Below are positions 52,129-61,129 of a stretch of 64,000 bases of DNA, piece by piece. The notes beneath the pieces are model-generated. The model had not been told where the DNA came from. It saw only the letters and a list, made by a program, of their open reading frames with translations, and searched no databases. This stretch comes from CAYHVK01 sp964360255 (GTDB lineage: Bacteria; Bdellovibrionota; Bdellovibrionia; Bdellovibrionales; UBA1609), in contig CAYHVK010000005.1 in assembly GCA_964360255.1 (NCBI GenBank), positions 114,609 through 178,608 of the forward strand, read 5' to 3'. The position numbers and the translations under genes were made by a program. Position 1 is the stretch's first letter; each line of letters opens with the position of its first letter.

Positions 52129-52280
52129 CCTCTATGTTCTCGCTGTGAATGAATTCGTCTCAATTTGGGTCATATAAAAGCATATGGACTTTGCCAAAGA
52201 GGTCTCTAGTATGATTTAAATCAGAAAATAATCTCAATTCAGTACAAATGCACGCCGATAAGCCCTATAGAGGCGGTTTT

Positions 52281-53504
52281 ATGATTCAGCGCACGCGTTT
52301 ATTTGTTCAAACGATTTCATTTCTGGGTCTTTTGCTCGTCGCATTTCAAAATTGCGCTCCTTATGAAGGGGTCGGTGAAATGGCATCGTCAGGTGTTGCT
52401 GCTCCGCTTTCAGTTGAACAGCGGGCGGAGGGAATTCTTGCTCAGCACTGCGCCTCTTGCCATGGTGGCAATCTTAATCTGGGCGGCGTTTCTCATATTG
52501 ATGATGTGAACCAATTGATCGCCAGTGGATTGATTGCTCCGGGCCAGCCGAACTCGAGTCGAGTTGTTATGGCGCCTGAAGAGGGCTCAATGCCCCCTAG
52601 TTATGCGCTCAATCCCGCTGACACGGCCATCCTTCGCCAATGGGTCATGGATATGGCGGCCCCTCCGCCCGTTGTAGTGGCACCAACTTGCTCGGTTACA
52701 GTCGACAAAACAAATATCCAACAAGGCCAAGTGGTTGTCGCAACACTTAAAGTCAATGGTACGGCCACGGCCGCACTTTTAAATAATCAAGCTGTACCTA
52801 TAGGCGGTGGGTCTTTGACGATTTCTTTAGCTGCCACGGGTACAATTAGCGGTCAGGTGAGCAACGCACAGGGGTCTTCAAGTTGCAGTTCACCAGTGGT
52901 AACAGTCACCGTACCACCGCCAGCGCCTAATGCTCCAACGTGTACATTATCAAGCAACCAGGTTGGAGGAATTGTTCCGGGTGATAGCATCGTATTGTCT
53001 TTAAAAATTGTTGGCACGGCCACGGCTGCAACAATCGACTCTAAGCCTGTATCTTTGACCAATAGTACTTTGATGGTGAGTCCCATTTCAAATATGAATT
53101 ATGTCGCTACAGTCACTGGCGCAGGCAAAACAAACTCATGCTCACTTGCGGTTCAGACGAAGACCGCCGCAAGTTTAACAAAAACAGAATTCTATCGAGC
53201 TAAAATCGGGCCGAATAACAATTCCACTGATGATTTGTTGGTAAGATGTTCGGCTTGCCATACGCAAAATCCGCCAGCTGCGTATGCGCTAGCACCGAAA
53301 GCATTTATCTTTATCCCTGGTGACTATGCCGGCAATTTGGCTAAATTTCATGCGGTTTTAAATCCGAAGGTGGCTAATCCGACACCAATGGATATTACGG
53401 TCTACCCGGGACTTTATCAGTTTGCGTCCGGGCACAAACCGAAGAACCCTCCGTATACGACAGCCGAGCTGAATCATATCAAGGCCTTCGTTAGTCGCCC
53501 ATAG
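52281..53504 (+). CDS. Two-haem lipoprotein with Ig-like modules
   Basis: A 407-residue lipoprotein counted from the ATG at 52281. The signal ends with lipobox AFQNC, the same FQNC form as in the lipoproteins at 57604 and 61045. A cytochrome c motif CASCH lies near residue 58, two Ig-like modules follow (PTCSVTVDKTNIQQGQVVVA, PTCTLSSNQVGGIVPGDSIV), and a second motif CSACH lies near residue 320. Each motif would hold one c-type haem. It may relay electrons or sense redox or ligand at the outer membrane; the Ig-like middle is unusual for a c-type cytochrome. Confidence 0.85.
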   Translation: MIQRTRLFVQTISFLGLLLVAFQNCAPYEGVGEMASSGVAAPLSVEQRAEGILAQHCASCHGGNLNLGGVSHIDDVNQLIASGLIAPGQPNSSRVVMAPEEGSMPPSYALNPADTAILRQWVMDMAAPPPVVVAPTCSVTVDKTNIQQGQVVVATLKVNGTATAALLNNQAVPIGGGSLTISLAATGTISGQVSNAQGSSSCSSPVVTVTVPPPAPNAPTCTLSSNQVGGIVPGDSIVLSLKIVGTATAATIDSKPVSLTNSTLMVSPISNMNYVATVTGAGKTNSCSLAVQTKTAASLTKTEFYRAKIGPNNNSTDDLLVRCSACHTQNPPAAYALAPKAFIFIPGDYAGNLAKFHAVLNPKVANPTPMDITVYPGLYQFASGHKPKNPPYTTAELNHIKAFVSRP

Positions 53505-53518
53505 GCTCAGTCGCTCGA

Positions 53519-54136
53519 TTATTTTTTACTGAGATTTAATTTTTCGGCTAATTTTTTTCGTTTCAGTATTCTTACGCGTTTACCTTCGCGAATAATGAGA
53601 CCTTGGCTGTCGAATTCGCTAATGATTCGAGATGCTGAATCTGAGACGGTAGCCGCCAAATCAGCGAAAGTAGTGCGATCGATGGGGGGTAGTATTTGGC
53701 TCTCTTCACGACTCAAGGTCATTAATGTGCCAGCCACTCGCGCCCGCAAATCGGGGAGCTGAAGCACCACGGCGCGCTGGAGAGCTTTTAATAAGGTTTT
53801 TTGGCTGTGAGCGGTGACTAAATTATTCAACTCAGGAGCTCGAGCTGCTAGAGCGTTAAACTCTTTAATGCGAATGTATTGAACATCGGCAAAATCGACC
53901 GCTTTGGCTAATAAGCCAAGGGATGGATTTTCAAACAGTTGGCCGACGATGTCACCAGCCTCCAAGATATCGATGGGGCGAATCACGTTTTCATAGGCAA
54001 AACTCAGTTTTACAAACCCTTGGTGAATAAAATAAAACCCTTGTTCTCTACCTTGGCCAAACGGGAGCATTTCTTCGGACGCGAACATGATTCTTCGCCC
54101 TAGAGACTTAAGTAGAAAAAGCAGTTCGGTGTTCAA
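53519..54136 (-). CDS. Crp/Fnr-family transcription regulator
   Basis: A 205-residue protein: a cNMP-type sensor domain (GFYFIHQGFVKLSFAYENV, EAGDIVGQLFENPS) and a winged helix at the end (FADLAATVSDSASRIISEFD, residues about 165-184, then GLIIREGKRVRIL). No N-terminal cysteines for an iron-sulfur cluster are present, so it is not a true Fnr. The arginine expected for cyclic-AMP phosphate is not clear in the sensor, so the ligand is unknown. Faces 52281. Confidence 0.9.
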   Translation of the reverse strand: MNTELLFLLKSLGRRIMFASEEMLPFGQGREQGFYFIHQGFVKLSFAYENVIRPIDILEAGDIVGQLFENPSLGLLAKAVDFADVQYIRIKEFNALAARAPELNNLVTAHSQKTLLKALQRAVVLQLPDLRARVAGTLMTLSREESQILPPIDRTTFADLAATVSDSASRIISEFDSQGLIIREGKRVRILKRKKLAEKLNLSKK

Positions 54137-54233
54137 CTGAGCCTTCCATATTCATTGGTGCTTGCACGGTCATATGAGAAATTAATAACAAATAAGACTA
54201 TGATTACTAGTGGATGGGTACTCTATAGGCTCA

Positions 54234-54301
54234 AAAAAGATGTGATTCTGATTGGTGATCTAGGGTTAAAAAGATGTGATTCTGATTGGTAACCTAGGGT
54301 T
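54234..54301. repeat. Tandem 34-bp repeat upstream of the second regulator
   Basis: Two adjacent 34-bp units, 54234-54267 and 54268-54301, both containing AAAAAGATGTGATTCTGATT and a CTAGGGTT end, with two mismatches. They sit 78 bp before the start of the TIGR02147-type gene at 54379 and look like paired operator sites or a stalled tandem duplication. Confidence 0.85.
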
Positions 54302-54378
54302 TTTGCGGCTTAAATATATGATACTGTTTGTTTTTCAATATCGTCTCTGATGTTTGATATCAATTCATCGCGCTGATA

Positions 54379-55218
54379 ATGTTGCCGCCCATGCCTAATT
54401 CAGAGAACACTTTTTTTCAGATTCGAGATTTTCGCGAAATTCTTATTCAAGAGTTGCGCTCACGTCAAAAACGCAGTTCTCGTTACTCAATGCGCGCTTT
54501 TGCCCGTGACCTCGGTGTAAAGCAGCCCACATTGCATGATGTGCTCAGTGGGAGATACGGTTTATCTTACAAGTCGGCTATTCAGGTCGCCGAAAAAATG
54601 AAACTTTCACCAGAAGAATCGGGCTACTTTTGTGACCTTGTTTTAAGTCAGCATTCGCGCAGCGGCCGGCAAAAGCAGGCTGCACTATTCAGGTTAAAAA
54701 AACTCTGGGGCAAAATTGAGTATAAAATACTAGATAAGAGAAATGTGTCTCTGCTTTCTGAGTGGTATTACCCAGTCCTTGTAGAACTTGTAGAGTTTAA
54801 AAAGAGCCAACTTGATGAGATTGAGTTATCTAGGCTTGTTGGGATTAGTCAAAAAGATGTGAAGGCCGCTCTTGAAAATTTGGTTCGTATTGGAGTTATT
54901 GCCAAACAAGGCGATCGATATATTCGCCGCTCATTATTTTTAAGAGGTGAGAGTCATACGCCCAATTCGACTATACGTAGATTCCACAAACAAATTTTAA
55001 TGAAAGCTCATGAAAAAATTGAAACCCAGCCTATTAAAAGCCGTAAGTTTTTAAGTACTGTTTTTAGTATTGATTCAAAGCGTATTGAAGAAGCGAGACA
55101 AAGACTTGAGCAAATGCATGATGAGTTTTACAGAGAGTTTCAGTCTGATGATAATGTCGATGGGGTTTATGCTTTTGGCTTACAGTTTTTTAATATTTTA
55201 GAAGGGGACGCCAAGTGA
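54379..55218 (+). CDS. TIGR02147/DUF4423-type regulator, copy 2
   Basis: A 279-residue protein from the ATG at 54379 (an ATG four codons later at 54391 is equally possible; neither has a good ribosome site). The HTH YSMRAFARDLGVKQPTLHDV near residue 35 and the C-terminal DUF4423 domain match copy 1 at 37448, with weak sequence similarity outside the motifs. The 34-bp tandem repeat lies just upstream and may be its operator. It overlaps the secreted gene by a GTGA junction, the same coupling as in copy 1, so the pairing is conserved. Confidence 0.88.
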   Translation: MLPPMPNSENTFFQIRDFREILIQELRSRQKRSSRYSMRAFARDLGVKQPTLHDVLSGRYGLSYKSAIQVAEKMKLSPEESGYFCDLVLSQHSRSGRQKQAALFRLKKLWGKIEYKILDKRNVSLLSEWYYPVLVELVEFKKSQLDEIELSRLVGISQKDVKAALENLVRIGVIAKQGDRYIRRSLFLRGESHTPNSTIRRFHKQILMKAHEKIETQPIKSRKFLSTVFSIDSKRIEEARQRLEQMHDEFYREFQSDDNVDGVYAFGLQFFNILEGDAK

Positions 55219-55952
55219 AATTCAAGTTGATTCTTTTTTCTGTCTTAACGAGTGTAGCCGCTGGTTCTTTGGCCTTTGCTTCAGATTCTAGCGGGGGTAC
55301 AACGGCCGGTGATGGTGGACACGGAGTCCAGTGCGGGAGTTCGAATAATTTTACTATAGAAGTGCTTGATATTTTTGAAGGTCGATATGTTTATGGATCT
55401 AACCCAAGTTTTTTAGCTCCGCAAACGCCGCTATCGCCATGTTATGACTGCGCCCTTATATATATGAAAGCCCGAGAGATTCAAGAATTGATCCGTCGGG
55501 CTCAGTACGCTTTAGGCAGTGGGCATCCCTTTCTCAAAACACTTGAAGCTCTTTATTCAATGCATTTAAATATTCGTGTTTATCATGATAGCATTAAGGG
55601 CACAGTTGATTATGGGGCGATAAACATTACAAGGCCAGCCCCTTATTCAGTTTGTGAGATCATCCAGTTAGCCAAGCGTGGAGTGGATCATGATCATCTG
55701 ATCTATTACGAAATAAATTATTATTTTTACTCGAAGCTTTCTTATATTAATCGTGTTGCGCTCTTACTGCATGAAAGTTTGCACGCTTGGTTTGATAGAA
55801 GTAAGCCAATTAATACTGAAGTTCGACAAGCTGTAATTTATTTGCTTGGATCTCAAATGTATCGTGAGCGAAATCGTCTACAATTTCTTGAGCTCGTGGA
55901 TACTAAAGTGGCATTACCGAACGAGGCTTTTGTTTCAGACAGCGGTCTGTAA
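55215..55952 (+). CDS. Secreted HExxH-motif (zincin-like) protein, copy 2
   Basis: A 245-residue protein from a GTG, overlapping the regulator's stop. Signal peptide LILFSVLTSVAAGSLAFA is followed by SSGGTTAGDGGHGV. The helix NRVALLLHESLHAWFDRS has a complete HESLH zinc motif (His186, Glu187, His190), and a conserved-looking NTEVRQAVIYLLGS follows; the third ligand is not identified. It has several paired cysteines (VQCGSS, SPCYDCA). If it binds zinc it is a small secreted peptidase, plausibly one acting on proteins under control of the partner regulator. Confidence 0.83.
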   Translation: MKFKLILFSVLTSVAAGSLAFASDSSGGTTAGDGGHGVQCGSSNNFTIEVLDIFEGRYVYGSNPSFLAPQTPLSPCYDCALIYMKAREIQELIRRAQYALGSGHPFLKTLEALYSMHLNIRVYHDSIKGTVDYGAINITRPAPYSVCEIIQLAKRGVDHDHLIYYEINYYFYSKLSYINRVALLLHESLHAWFDRSKPINTEVRQAVIYLLGSQMYRERNRLQFLELVDTKVALPNEAFVSDSGL

Positions 55953-55987
55953 CAGATAGCACCGTTCAACCCCTGCAGCGTGGTCTC

Positions 55988-57604
55988 CTACTGGAATCCA
56001 ATTTCAGTTAAAAATACACCCCATGTACCGGCGCGTGTTGCGTCGATTGGATTCTTTAATGGAATACTGGGTGATGCTGTCATGCCGCCAAACAAGATTT
56101 TACCTTGTGCTGAAGTTGCGATGCCGCGTGCTTGATCATGGCCAGACCCACCAAAATAACTCGAATATATGGGTTGAAGAGACAAATCAAAAGCCACAAG
56201 AAGAGCATCGGAGCCACCGTTTGCAGTTTGATCAAGCGCATTCGATGTAGTCGGAAAGTCCGTCGATAGTGTGTTGCCGGTTACAATTAACCGATTTGAA
56301 TAAGCATCGAACGTCACACCTTCTACATATTCATTAGCCGTGCCACCGAAATAAGTTGAATTTAAGAGCTGAGAGCCGTTTGGTGAAAGTTTAGAAATAA
56401 TTATGTCTTGACTGTTTTTTAGCTGGGGTTGAAATGCTCCGGCTGTAATGGGATAATCTAGAGAGTCTGTACCACTTGCAATATAGATGTTATCAACTGA
56501 ATCAAGCGCAAGCTCATGCGTCTCAAGAAACTCATGGCCACGGCCTCCCAAGTAAGTGCAGAAATCAATTTGAAAATTGGCAGTATATTTTACGATTACA
56601 AAATCGTAGCCACCACGTCTCGTTTGTTGATAAGCATTGGGGGTGATTGGCAAATCATCAGCGTTCGATAAGGTCAGCATTATAGCTTCGTCTCTACTAT
56701 TCACCTGAATTGAGGGCGTGAGGCCATCTTTCTTTCCGGCGTCCGAGCCGCCAAAATAGGTGGCATGAATGATCTGCTGGCCATCGCCCCGCAAGACAAC
56801 ATAAGCCGCGTCACCTGCGCCACGAATAGCTTTCTGACTCGCATTAGCGCTAATATAGGGGAGTGGAGAATTCATATTTGTAAATGCGATATGAACTCTG
56901 TCTTGTGAATCTACGGCGATATCTCGAATAAAGCCGGGCCCAGCTTCGCCAATATATGTGGACCAAAGATGGCGGCCATCTTGACTGAATTTACTCACAA
57001 ACCCATCTTGAAACCCGTAGGCTTGATTGGGACTTCTGTCTCCTGAAAACGTGGGTTGAACGACTCCGGCTGTTGTTGGATATCCCTCGCCGGCACGGCC
57101 CGCTACGTAAACATCGCCGTTAGGTCCCAGCTCAAGTGAATACGCGCGATCATAGTCGCCGCTCCCGATAAAAGTACTCCAAATGATTTTGCCAAAGGGA
57201 TTCAGTTTCATAACGAAAACATCCATATCAACCGTACCCGGATGAATTCGCGCAACATTAAAAGTAGAATCATAAGCATTTAAGGTGGGGAAATCACTGG
57301 CGGCGGTTCCGCCGGTTACGTACATATTACCGGCGCTGTCATAAGCTACATCACGGATAACTTCCCACGAAGCGTTCGCTATTGTGCCTGAATTACCGTC
57401 AATTAAAGTCGAATACGAATAATACGGGATACCGGCTGTTGAATCAGCTGGTGGCGGTTCAGGAGGTTCTGATAAATCGTCGTTGCTGGCTAGGTCAATA
57501 TCGCCAGAACCATTATCGGACCCACCGCAATTGACAAATCCGAACATCATCATAGTTATAAAAATGAGATAAAAAGCAATATTGCGTCTGGCCCGTTTGT
57601 TCAT
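55988..57604 (-). CDS. SBBP-repeat beta-propeller lipoprotein
   Basis: A 538-residue lipoprotein counted from the ATG at 57604 (with GAGG before it). The lipobox is FVNC. The body is a run of SBBP-type (PF06739-like) repeats of about 50 residues, each with a strand like DVFVMKLNPFGKIIWSTFIG followed by DRAYSLELGPNGDVYVAGRA; about seven copies are visible. These fold as a beta-propeller. It is last in the DUF1592/DUF1552 operon (27 bp from the previous gene) and likely binds a partner at the outer membrane. Confidence 0.88.
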   Translation of the reverse strand: MNKRARRNIAFYLIFITMMMFGFVNCGGSDNGSGDIDLASNDDLSEPPEPPPADSTAGIPYYSYSTLIDGNSGTIANASWEVIRDVAYDSAGNMYVTGGTAASDFPTLNAYDSTFNVARIHPGTVDMDVFVMKLNPFGKIIWSTFIGSGDYDRAYSLELGPNGDVYVAGRAGEGYPTTAGVVQPTFSGDRSPNQAYGFQDGFVSKFSQDGRHLWSTYIGEAGPGFIRDIAVDSQDRVHIAFTNMNSPLPYISANASQKAIRGAGDAAYVVLRGDGQQIIHATYFGGSDAGKKDGLTPSIQVNSRDEAIMLTLSNADDLPITPNAYQQTRRGGYDFVIVKYTANFQIDFCTYLGGRGHEFLETHELALDSVDNIYIASGTDSLDYPITAGAFQPQLKNSQDIIISKLSPNGSQLLNSTYFGGTANEYVEGVTFDAYSNRLIVTGNTLSTDFPTTSNALDQTANGGSDALLVAFDLSLQPIYSSYFGGSGHDQARGIATSAQGKILFGGMTASPSIPLKNPIDATRAGTWGVFLTEIGFQ

Positions 57605-57631
57605 AAATATCCTCAAGATGAATATGTCATT

Positions 57632-59221
57632 TTATAAAAACGGCAATGGCTTTCCGACGTCTTTCGTTGGGCCGGCATAGTAGAAAGCAGGCTTTTCACC
57701 TGCTACAGGCCACCAGTCGCCGTAGCCTTCTGAACCGGATGGATATCGACCAAATAAAAGATTTAATGCTGTCATGCTGTAGTCAGCTGGGGTTAATCCC
57801 ATGGCTTGCATCGCAGTTACAAAATACTGGTTAATAAGGACACCAGGAGGGCCGTATCGAGTTACGTTACGGTTTTGGTAGTCAATAAATTGACCTGTTT
57901 TAATTTTACCATTAGCGCTTCCGAAAAGAACCATCGGCATATTGCGATGAGAGTGAGCATGATCCATCGACGCCGATGAATATTGCAACAAACTGTTATC
58001 TAACAGTGTTTTGCCATTTGGTTCGGTGATGGCGTTTAATTTACCCAATAAATCCAGAAGAATACTATGAGAGATGTATGAATAAATAGAGTCAAGATAG
58101 CTTGCCGACGTAACTTTATCAGTGGCTGTACCGTCTATATTATGGGTCGCCCAGTGCCATTTGCTTTGGTCTGAACCCGCGCCGCCGAGACCTTCGTATC
58201 CTGGAATTGTCGAGATATAGAGTGTGGCAACGCGCGTGCGTTGGCACGATAAAGCAAGCGCAATTAAACTGTTCATGGCTCGATAAGAATTCAATATTAC
58301 AGTTGGATTATTGTACGACTGAATTTGTGCTTGGGTGGCTGGGCTGGGCGGATTCGTACATTGTGCTGCTGTGGGGGCTGGTGGTAAGGCACTTAGGTTT
58401 TTTTCAAGGTCAGCAAACATATCCATGTGAGCTTGCAGCTGAATTTTATCTGTGCGGCCGATGGCACGCCCGTCACGAACCGATTTGAAGTTGGCTAAGA
58501 CGGCATCAATATACGGAGTTGGAGACGCCGATGCTCCACCACCACTCGGCGGGGCGCCTGGAAAAAGCTGGTTGAAAAGAATTTTAGGATCATGGGATGT
58601 GGGAATCGGGCCTACAGTGCCAGTTCTTTGCAGAGGGTTTTGGAACCCAAAAGAAAGCCCCTGTCCGCCGCGTAAGTTCGCTTGAATTGAGCGTACGTAT
58701 CCGATTCCATTGTTCGGATAAAAGTTGGTTGCATAAGCCATAATTTGATCGATCGTCGGAAAGTGATTTGTAAAACCAGAGAGGTTTGAACTGGCAACGC
58801 TGATGTTGCCGAGGAGTGGTGGGCCCACGTGATTTTGATCTGGAAGATAACGCCAATCTAAACCTTTTAAGAAATTCATTTTTGAAACAAACGGATTAAA
58901 TCTTTGGTCAAAATATTGTGAAATTCCGTTGGCAGTTGTGTAAGGGATAGGTCCGCTGTGAATATCGTGTGCTGGAGCCGCGTAAAAAGCCGTTCCGCCG
59001 ACGGCTGGGTATATACTTAACTTTGTTTGTGTGGGCACAGAGTTCGGGAACCAATTCACGGAGCGTACGGCGCCATTTTGTGAGCTCATTGCAATAAATC
59101 GTGGCGCGATTTGCGCCGCTTGAGCCCAGGCCTCACGTGGAAGTAGAGATGGCAAAACAGGTAAGGCGAGTGCTGCCTTGCCCATACCTGTTAAAAATAA
59201 TCTTCGGTTCATAATCTTCAT
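57632..59221 (-). CDS. DUF1552 protein with Tat signal
   Basis: A 529-residue protein. The N-terminus has a twin-arginine signal (MNRRLFLTGMGKAALALPVL), so it is exported folded. The body matches DUF1552, recognised by RFIAMSSQNGAVRSVNWFPN, FKSVRDGRAIGRTDKIQLQA and the Ala/Ser/His-rich SSASMDHAHSHRNMPMVLFG block near residue 420. DUF1552 always occurs next to DUF1592-type proteins, as here. Related to the sulfatase-like DUF1501 group; catalytic role unproven. Nine bases separate its start from the DUF1592 gene's stop; AGGGATC lies before the ATG. Confidence 0.9.
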   Translation of the reverse strand: MKIMNRRLFLTGMGKAALALPVLPSLLPREAWAQAAQIAPRFIAMSSQNGAVRSVNWFPNSVPTQTKLSIYPAVGGTAFYAAPAHDIHSGPIPYTTANGISQYFDQRFNPFVSKMNFLKGLDWRYLPDQNHVGPPLLGNISVASSNLSGFTNHFPTIDQIMAYATNFYPNNGIGYVRSIQANLRGGQGLSFGFQNPLQRTGTVGPIPTSHDPKILFNQLFPGAPPSGGGASASPTPYIDAVLANFKSVRDGRAIGRTDKIQLQAHMDMFADLEKNLSALPPAPTAAQCTNPPSPATQAQIQSYNNPTVILNSYRAMNSLIALALSCQRTRVATLYISTIPGYEGLGGAGSDQSKWHWATHNIDGTATDKVTSASYLDSIYSYISHSILLDLLGKLNAITEPNGKTLLDNSLLQYSSASMDHAHSHRNMPMVLFGSANGKIKTGQFIDYQNRNVTRYGPPGVLINQYFVTAMQAMGLTPADYSMTALNLLFGRYPSGSEGYGDWWPVAGEKPAFYYAGPTKDVGKPLPFL

Positions 59222-59230
59222 AGCTGATCC

Positions 59231-61045
59231 CTAAGGTTCAATTTTTCGTACTAAAAATGATTGTTGTAGTGATACTTCTTTAAACATTTCTTGCATGCCG
59301 CCGGCTGGGTCACGAAGTTTATCGTAAAGACCGGCTAAGCTGCATCCATCGACCATGTTGTCTTCGCTCCTGCGAACAGTAAATCGATAATAATTTTTGG
59401 CGAAGCAGGCTTCGCCCTTTCCGCTATCGGCGATGGACTGACTTAGATCAACGGCGTGTTTTACGTGCTGGGTTCGTCCCATAATAATCTGGGCGTCGCC
59501 AGATGGGTCAACGGGCAGAGTCGCAATAACGGCGCCCGTACTCATATTATAAAGTGTTTCCTGGCCTGTTTTTCGATAACGGCCAAAAGCATCGTAGCTT
59601 TCAAAAGCAAAACCGATAGGGTTGATGACGCTATGACAGCTGATACAAGCCGGTTTGTTTGTTAAATTATGCACGCTACTCATTGTGGTTTGTGGGCCGG
59701 TAACGCCGCCTGTATCGCTTCGATCAATATCGGGTGGCGGAGATGGCAAATCATTGCATAAAATTTCTCGAGTGACTCGCACGCCCGTATTAATTGGGTC
59801 GGTTTGTACGCCACCTGAGGCTAAGAGTGCAGCGCGAGTGAGAAGGCCTGAGCGCTCACCGGGCGGAAAGGTGACAGTCGGAGTTCCTGTGCCGGACCAC
59901 TTAGCGACACCGTAAATGTTGGCGAGGGCATCGGTTTTTGCGAATGAAATATTAGAGGTGAGTAATTCTTTATAACCAGATGGGTTTGTCCAGGTATAGT
60001 AGTTAATCAAATCGCGAACTTCTTGCAGCATATCAGCGCGGTGATTATAGCCTGGCTGATTTATATTCTCACCGGCAGTAAACGCCAAAAAGTCAGGGGA
60101 CATATTCGTAAAATACGTTAAGTTATCTAATCTCAGCCATTCAGTAAAATATTCATCGATCACTTTTTTTGTTCGTGCGAGTTGAGTGCCGAAGACAACC
60201 GAATTGAGTACATTTTGAATGCCGGCAAGAGAGCTGAGCTCGCCACTGGCCGCAGCTTGAAAAAGTTCGGTGTTCGGCATTGAGTTCCAATATTGAAATG
60301 AAATTTTTGCGGCGACTTCATAAGGCGTAAGAAGAAAAAGATCTGGCCGAGCAGGAGCATTTACGCCTTGGTTCTCTAAATGATAGAGAAATTCAGGGGT
60401 CATAAGTAGAAGACCAATAAGGTCAGCTTTTCCTGTCGTGCCGCGACTGACATAAAAATTATAAAACTTGGTGACTTCTGCTGCCGACAAAGGCCGGCGT
60501 AGAATTTTAAGTCCTAAACTGTTGAGCATAGTGGTGACACAAGCTTGAGTTACGCTAGCGGCCGAGTAACAGCTTCCTCCGAGTGAGGTGAGTCGAGCCG
60601 CCGAACTTGTGACTTGAGTCGCAAACTTCGTGGCAAGATTATATTGAGCCGTAATATGTTGAGGTGAAACGCTTTGGCTTAAGCGACCAAATTGTGTGCC
60701 TGTGTCGTCAGGTAATTCAGCGAACACAGGAGTCATGGCGGTGAGAATCGCGTTGCGATCAGCGGCAGAAAATGAGCTTAATAAATCAGTATAAGTATTT
60801 ATCATCTCTTTCTTTTGCAGGGGAATAAGCTGAGAGGCTTGAAAATCTATAGAAGGATTACATTGAAAGAATGAGGCACTTGAGCTGGATAATGAAGATG
60901 CGCTTTGAGATGAGAAATTACCACTTTCAAAACCGCCACCACAATTTTGGAAAGCGAAAATACAAACGACTATTGAGGTCCATGTAAAGTAAATGCGTAG
61001 TTTAGTTTTCAAACTTAATTTTTTAGCCAAGCCGAACCCCTGCAA
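59231..61045 (-). CDS. DUF1592/DUF1588/DUF1585 lipoprotein with cytochrome motif
   Basis: A 604-residue protein with an N-terminal signal ending in lipobox AFQNC. Domains in order: DUF1595-like and DUF1592 (about 150-330: FYVSRGTTGKADLIGLLLMT, EYFTEWLRLDNLTYF), DUF1588 (RSGLLTRAALLASGGVQTDP ... GVRVTREILCN), and DUF1585 near the end. A CxxCH motif (KPACISCHSVINPIG) may hold a c-type haem. This set is common in Planctomycetes and myxobacteria and pairs with DUF1552; the biochemical role is unknown, though a membrane-associated redox role is often suggested. Confidence 0.9.
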   Translation of the reverse strand: MQGFGLAKKLSLKTKLRIYFTWTSIVVCIFAFQNCGGGFESGNFSSQSASSLSSSSASFFQCNPSIDFQASQLIPLQKKEMINTYTDLLSSFSAADRNAILTAMTPVFAELPDDTGTQFGRLSQSVSPQHITAQYNLATKFATQVTSSAARLTSLGGSCYSAASVTQACVTTMLNSLGLKILRRPLSAAEVTKFYNFYVSRGTTGKADLIGLLLMTPEFLYHLENQGVNAPARPDLFLLTPYEVAAKISFQYWNSMPNTELFQAAASGELSSLAGIQNVLNSVVFGTQLARTKKVIDEYFTEWLRLDNLTYFTNMSPDFLAFTAGENINQPGYNHRADMLQEVRDLINYYTWTNPSGYKELLTSNISFAKTDALANIYGVAKWSGTGTPTVTFPPGERSGLLTRAALLASGGVQTDPINTGVRVTREILCNDLPSPPPDIDRSDTGGVTGPQTTMSSVHNLTNKPACISCHSVINPIGFAFESYDAFGRYRKTGQETLYNMSTGAVIATLPVDPSGDAQIIMGRTQHVKHAVDLSQSIADSGKGEACFAKNYYRFTVRRSEDNMVDGCSLAGLYDKLRDPAGGMQEMFKEVSLQQSFLVRKIEP

Positions 61046-61090
61046 AATTATTTACAGTCTTTATCTTACAATATTTCTCGGAGGCTCAGT

Positions 61091-61129
61091 GATATATATC
61101 AAATACAGGCGATATATATCAGATATAGG
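61091..61129. repeat. Tandem GATATATATC palindromes
   Basis: GATATATATCAAATACAGG (61091-61109) and GATATATATCAGATATAGG (61111-61129) are 20 bp apart, each beginning with a perfect 10-bp palindrome. They lie 46 bp upstream of the DUF1592 operon start and could bind a dimeric regulator on one face of the helix. Confidence 0.7.

Noticed and set aside
54234..54301. CRISPR-like array
   Set aside because: Only two adjacent units with no spacers between them and no cas genes nearby.
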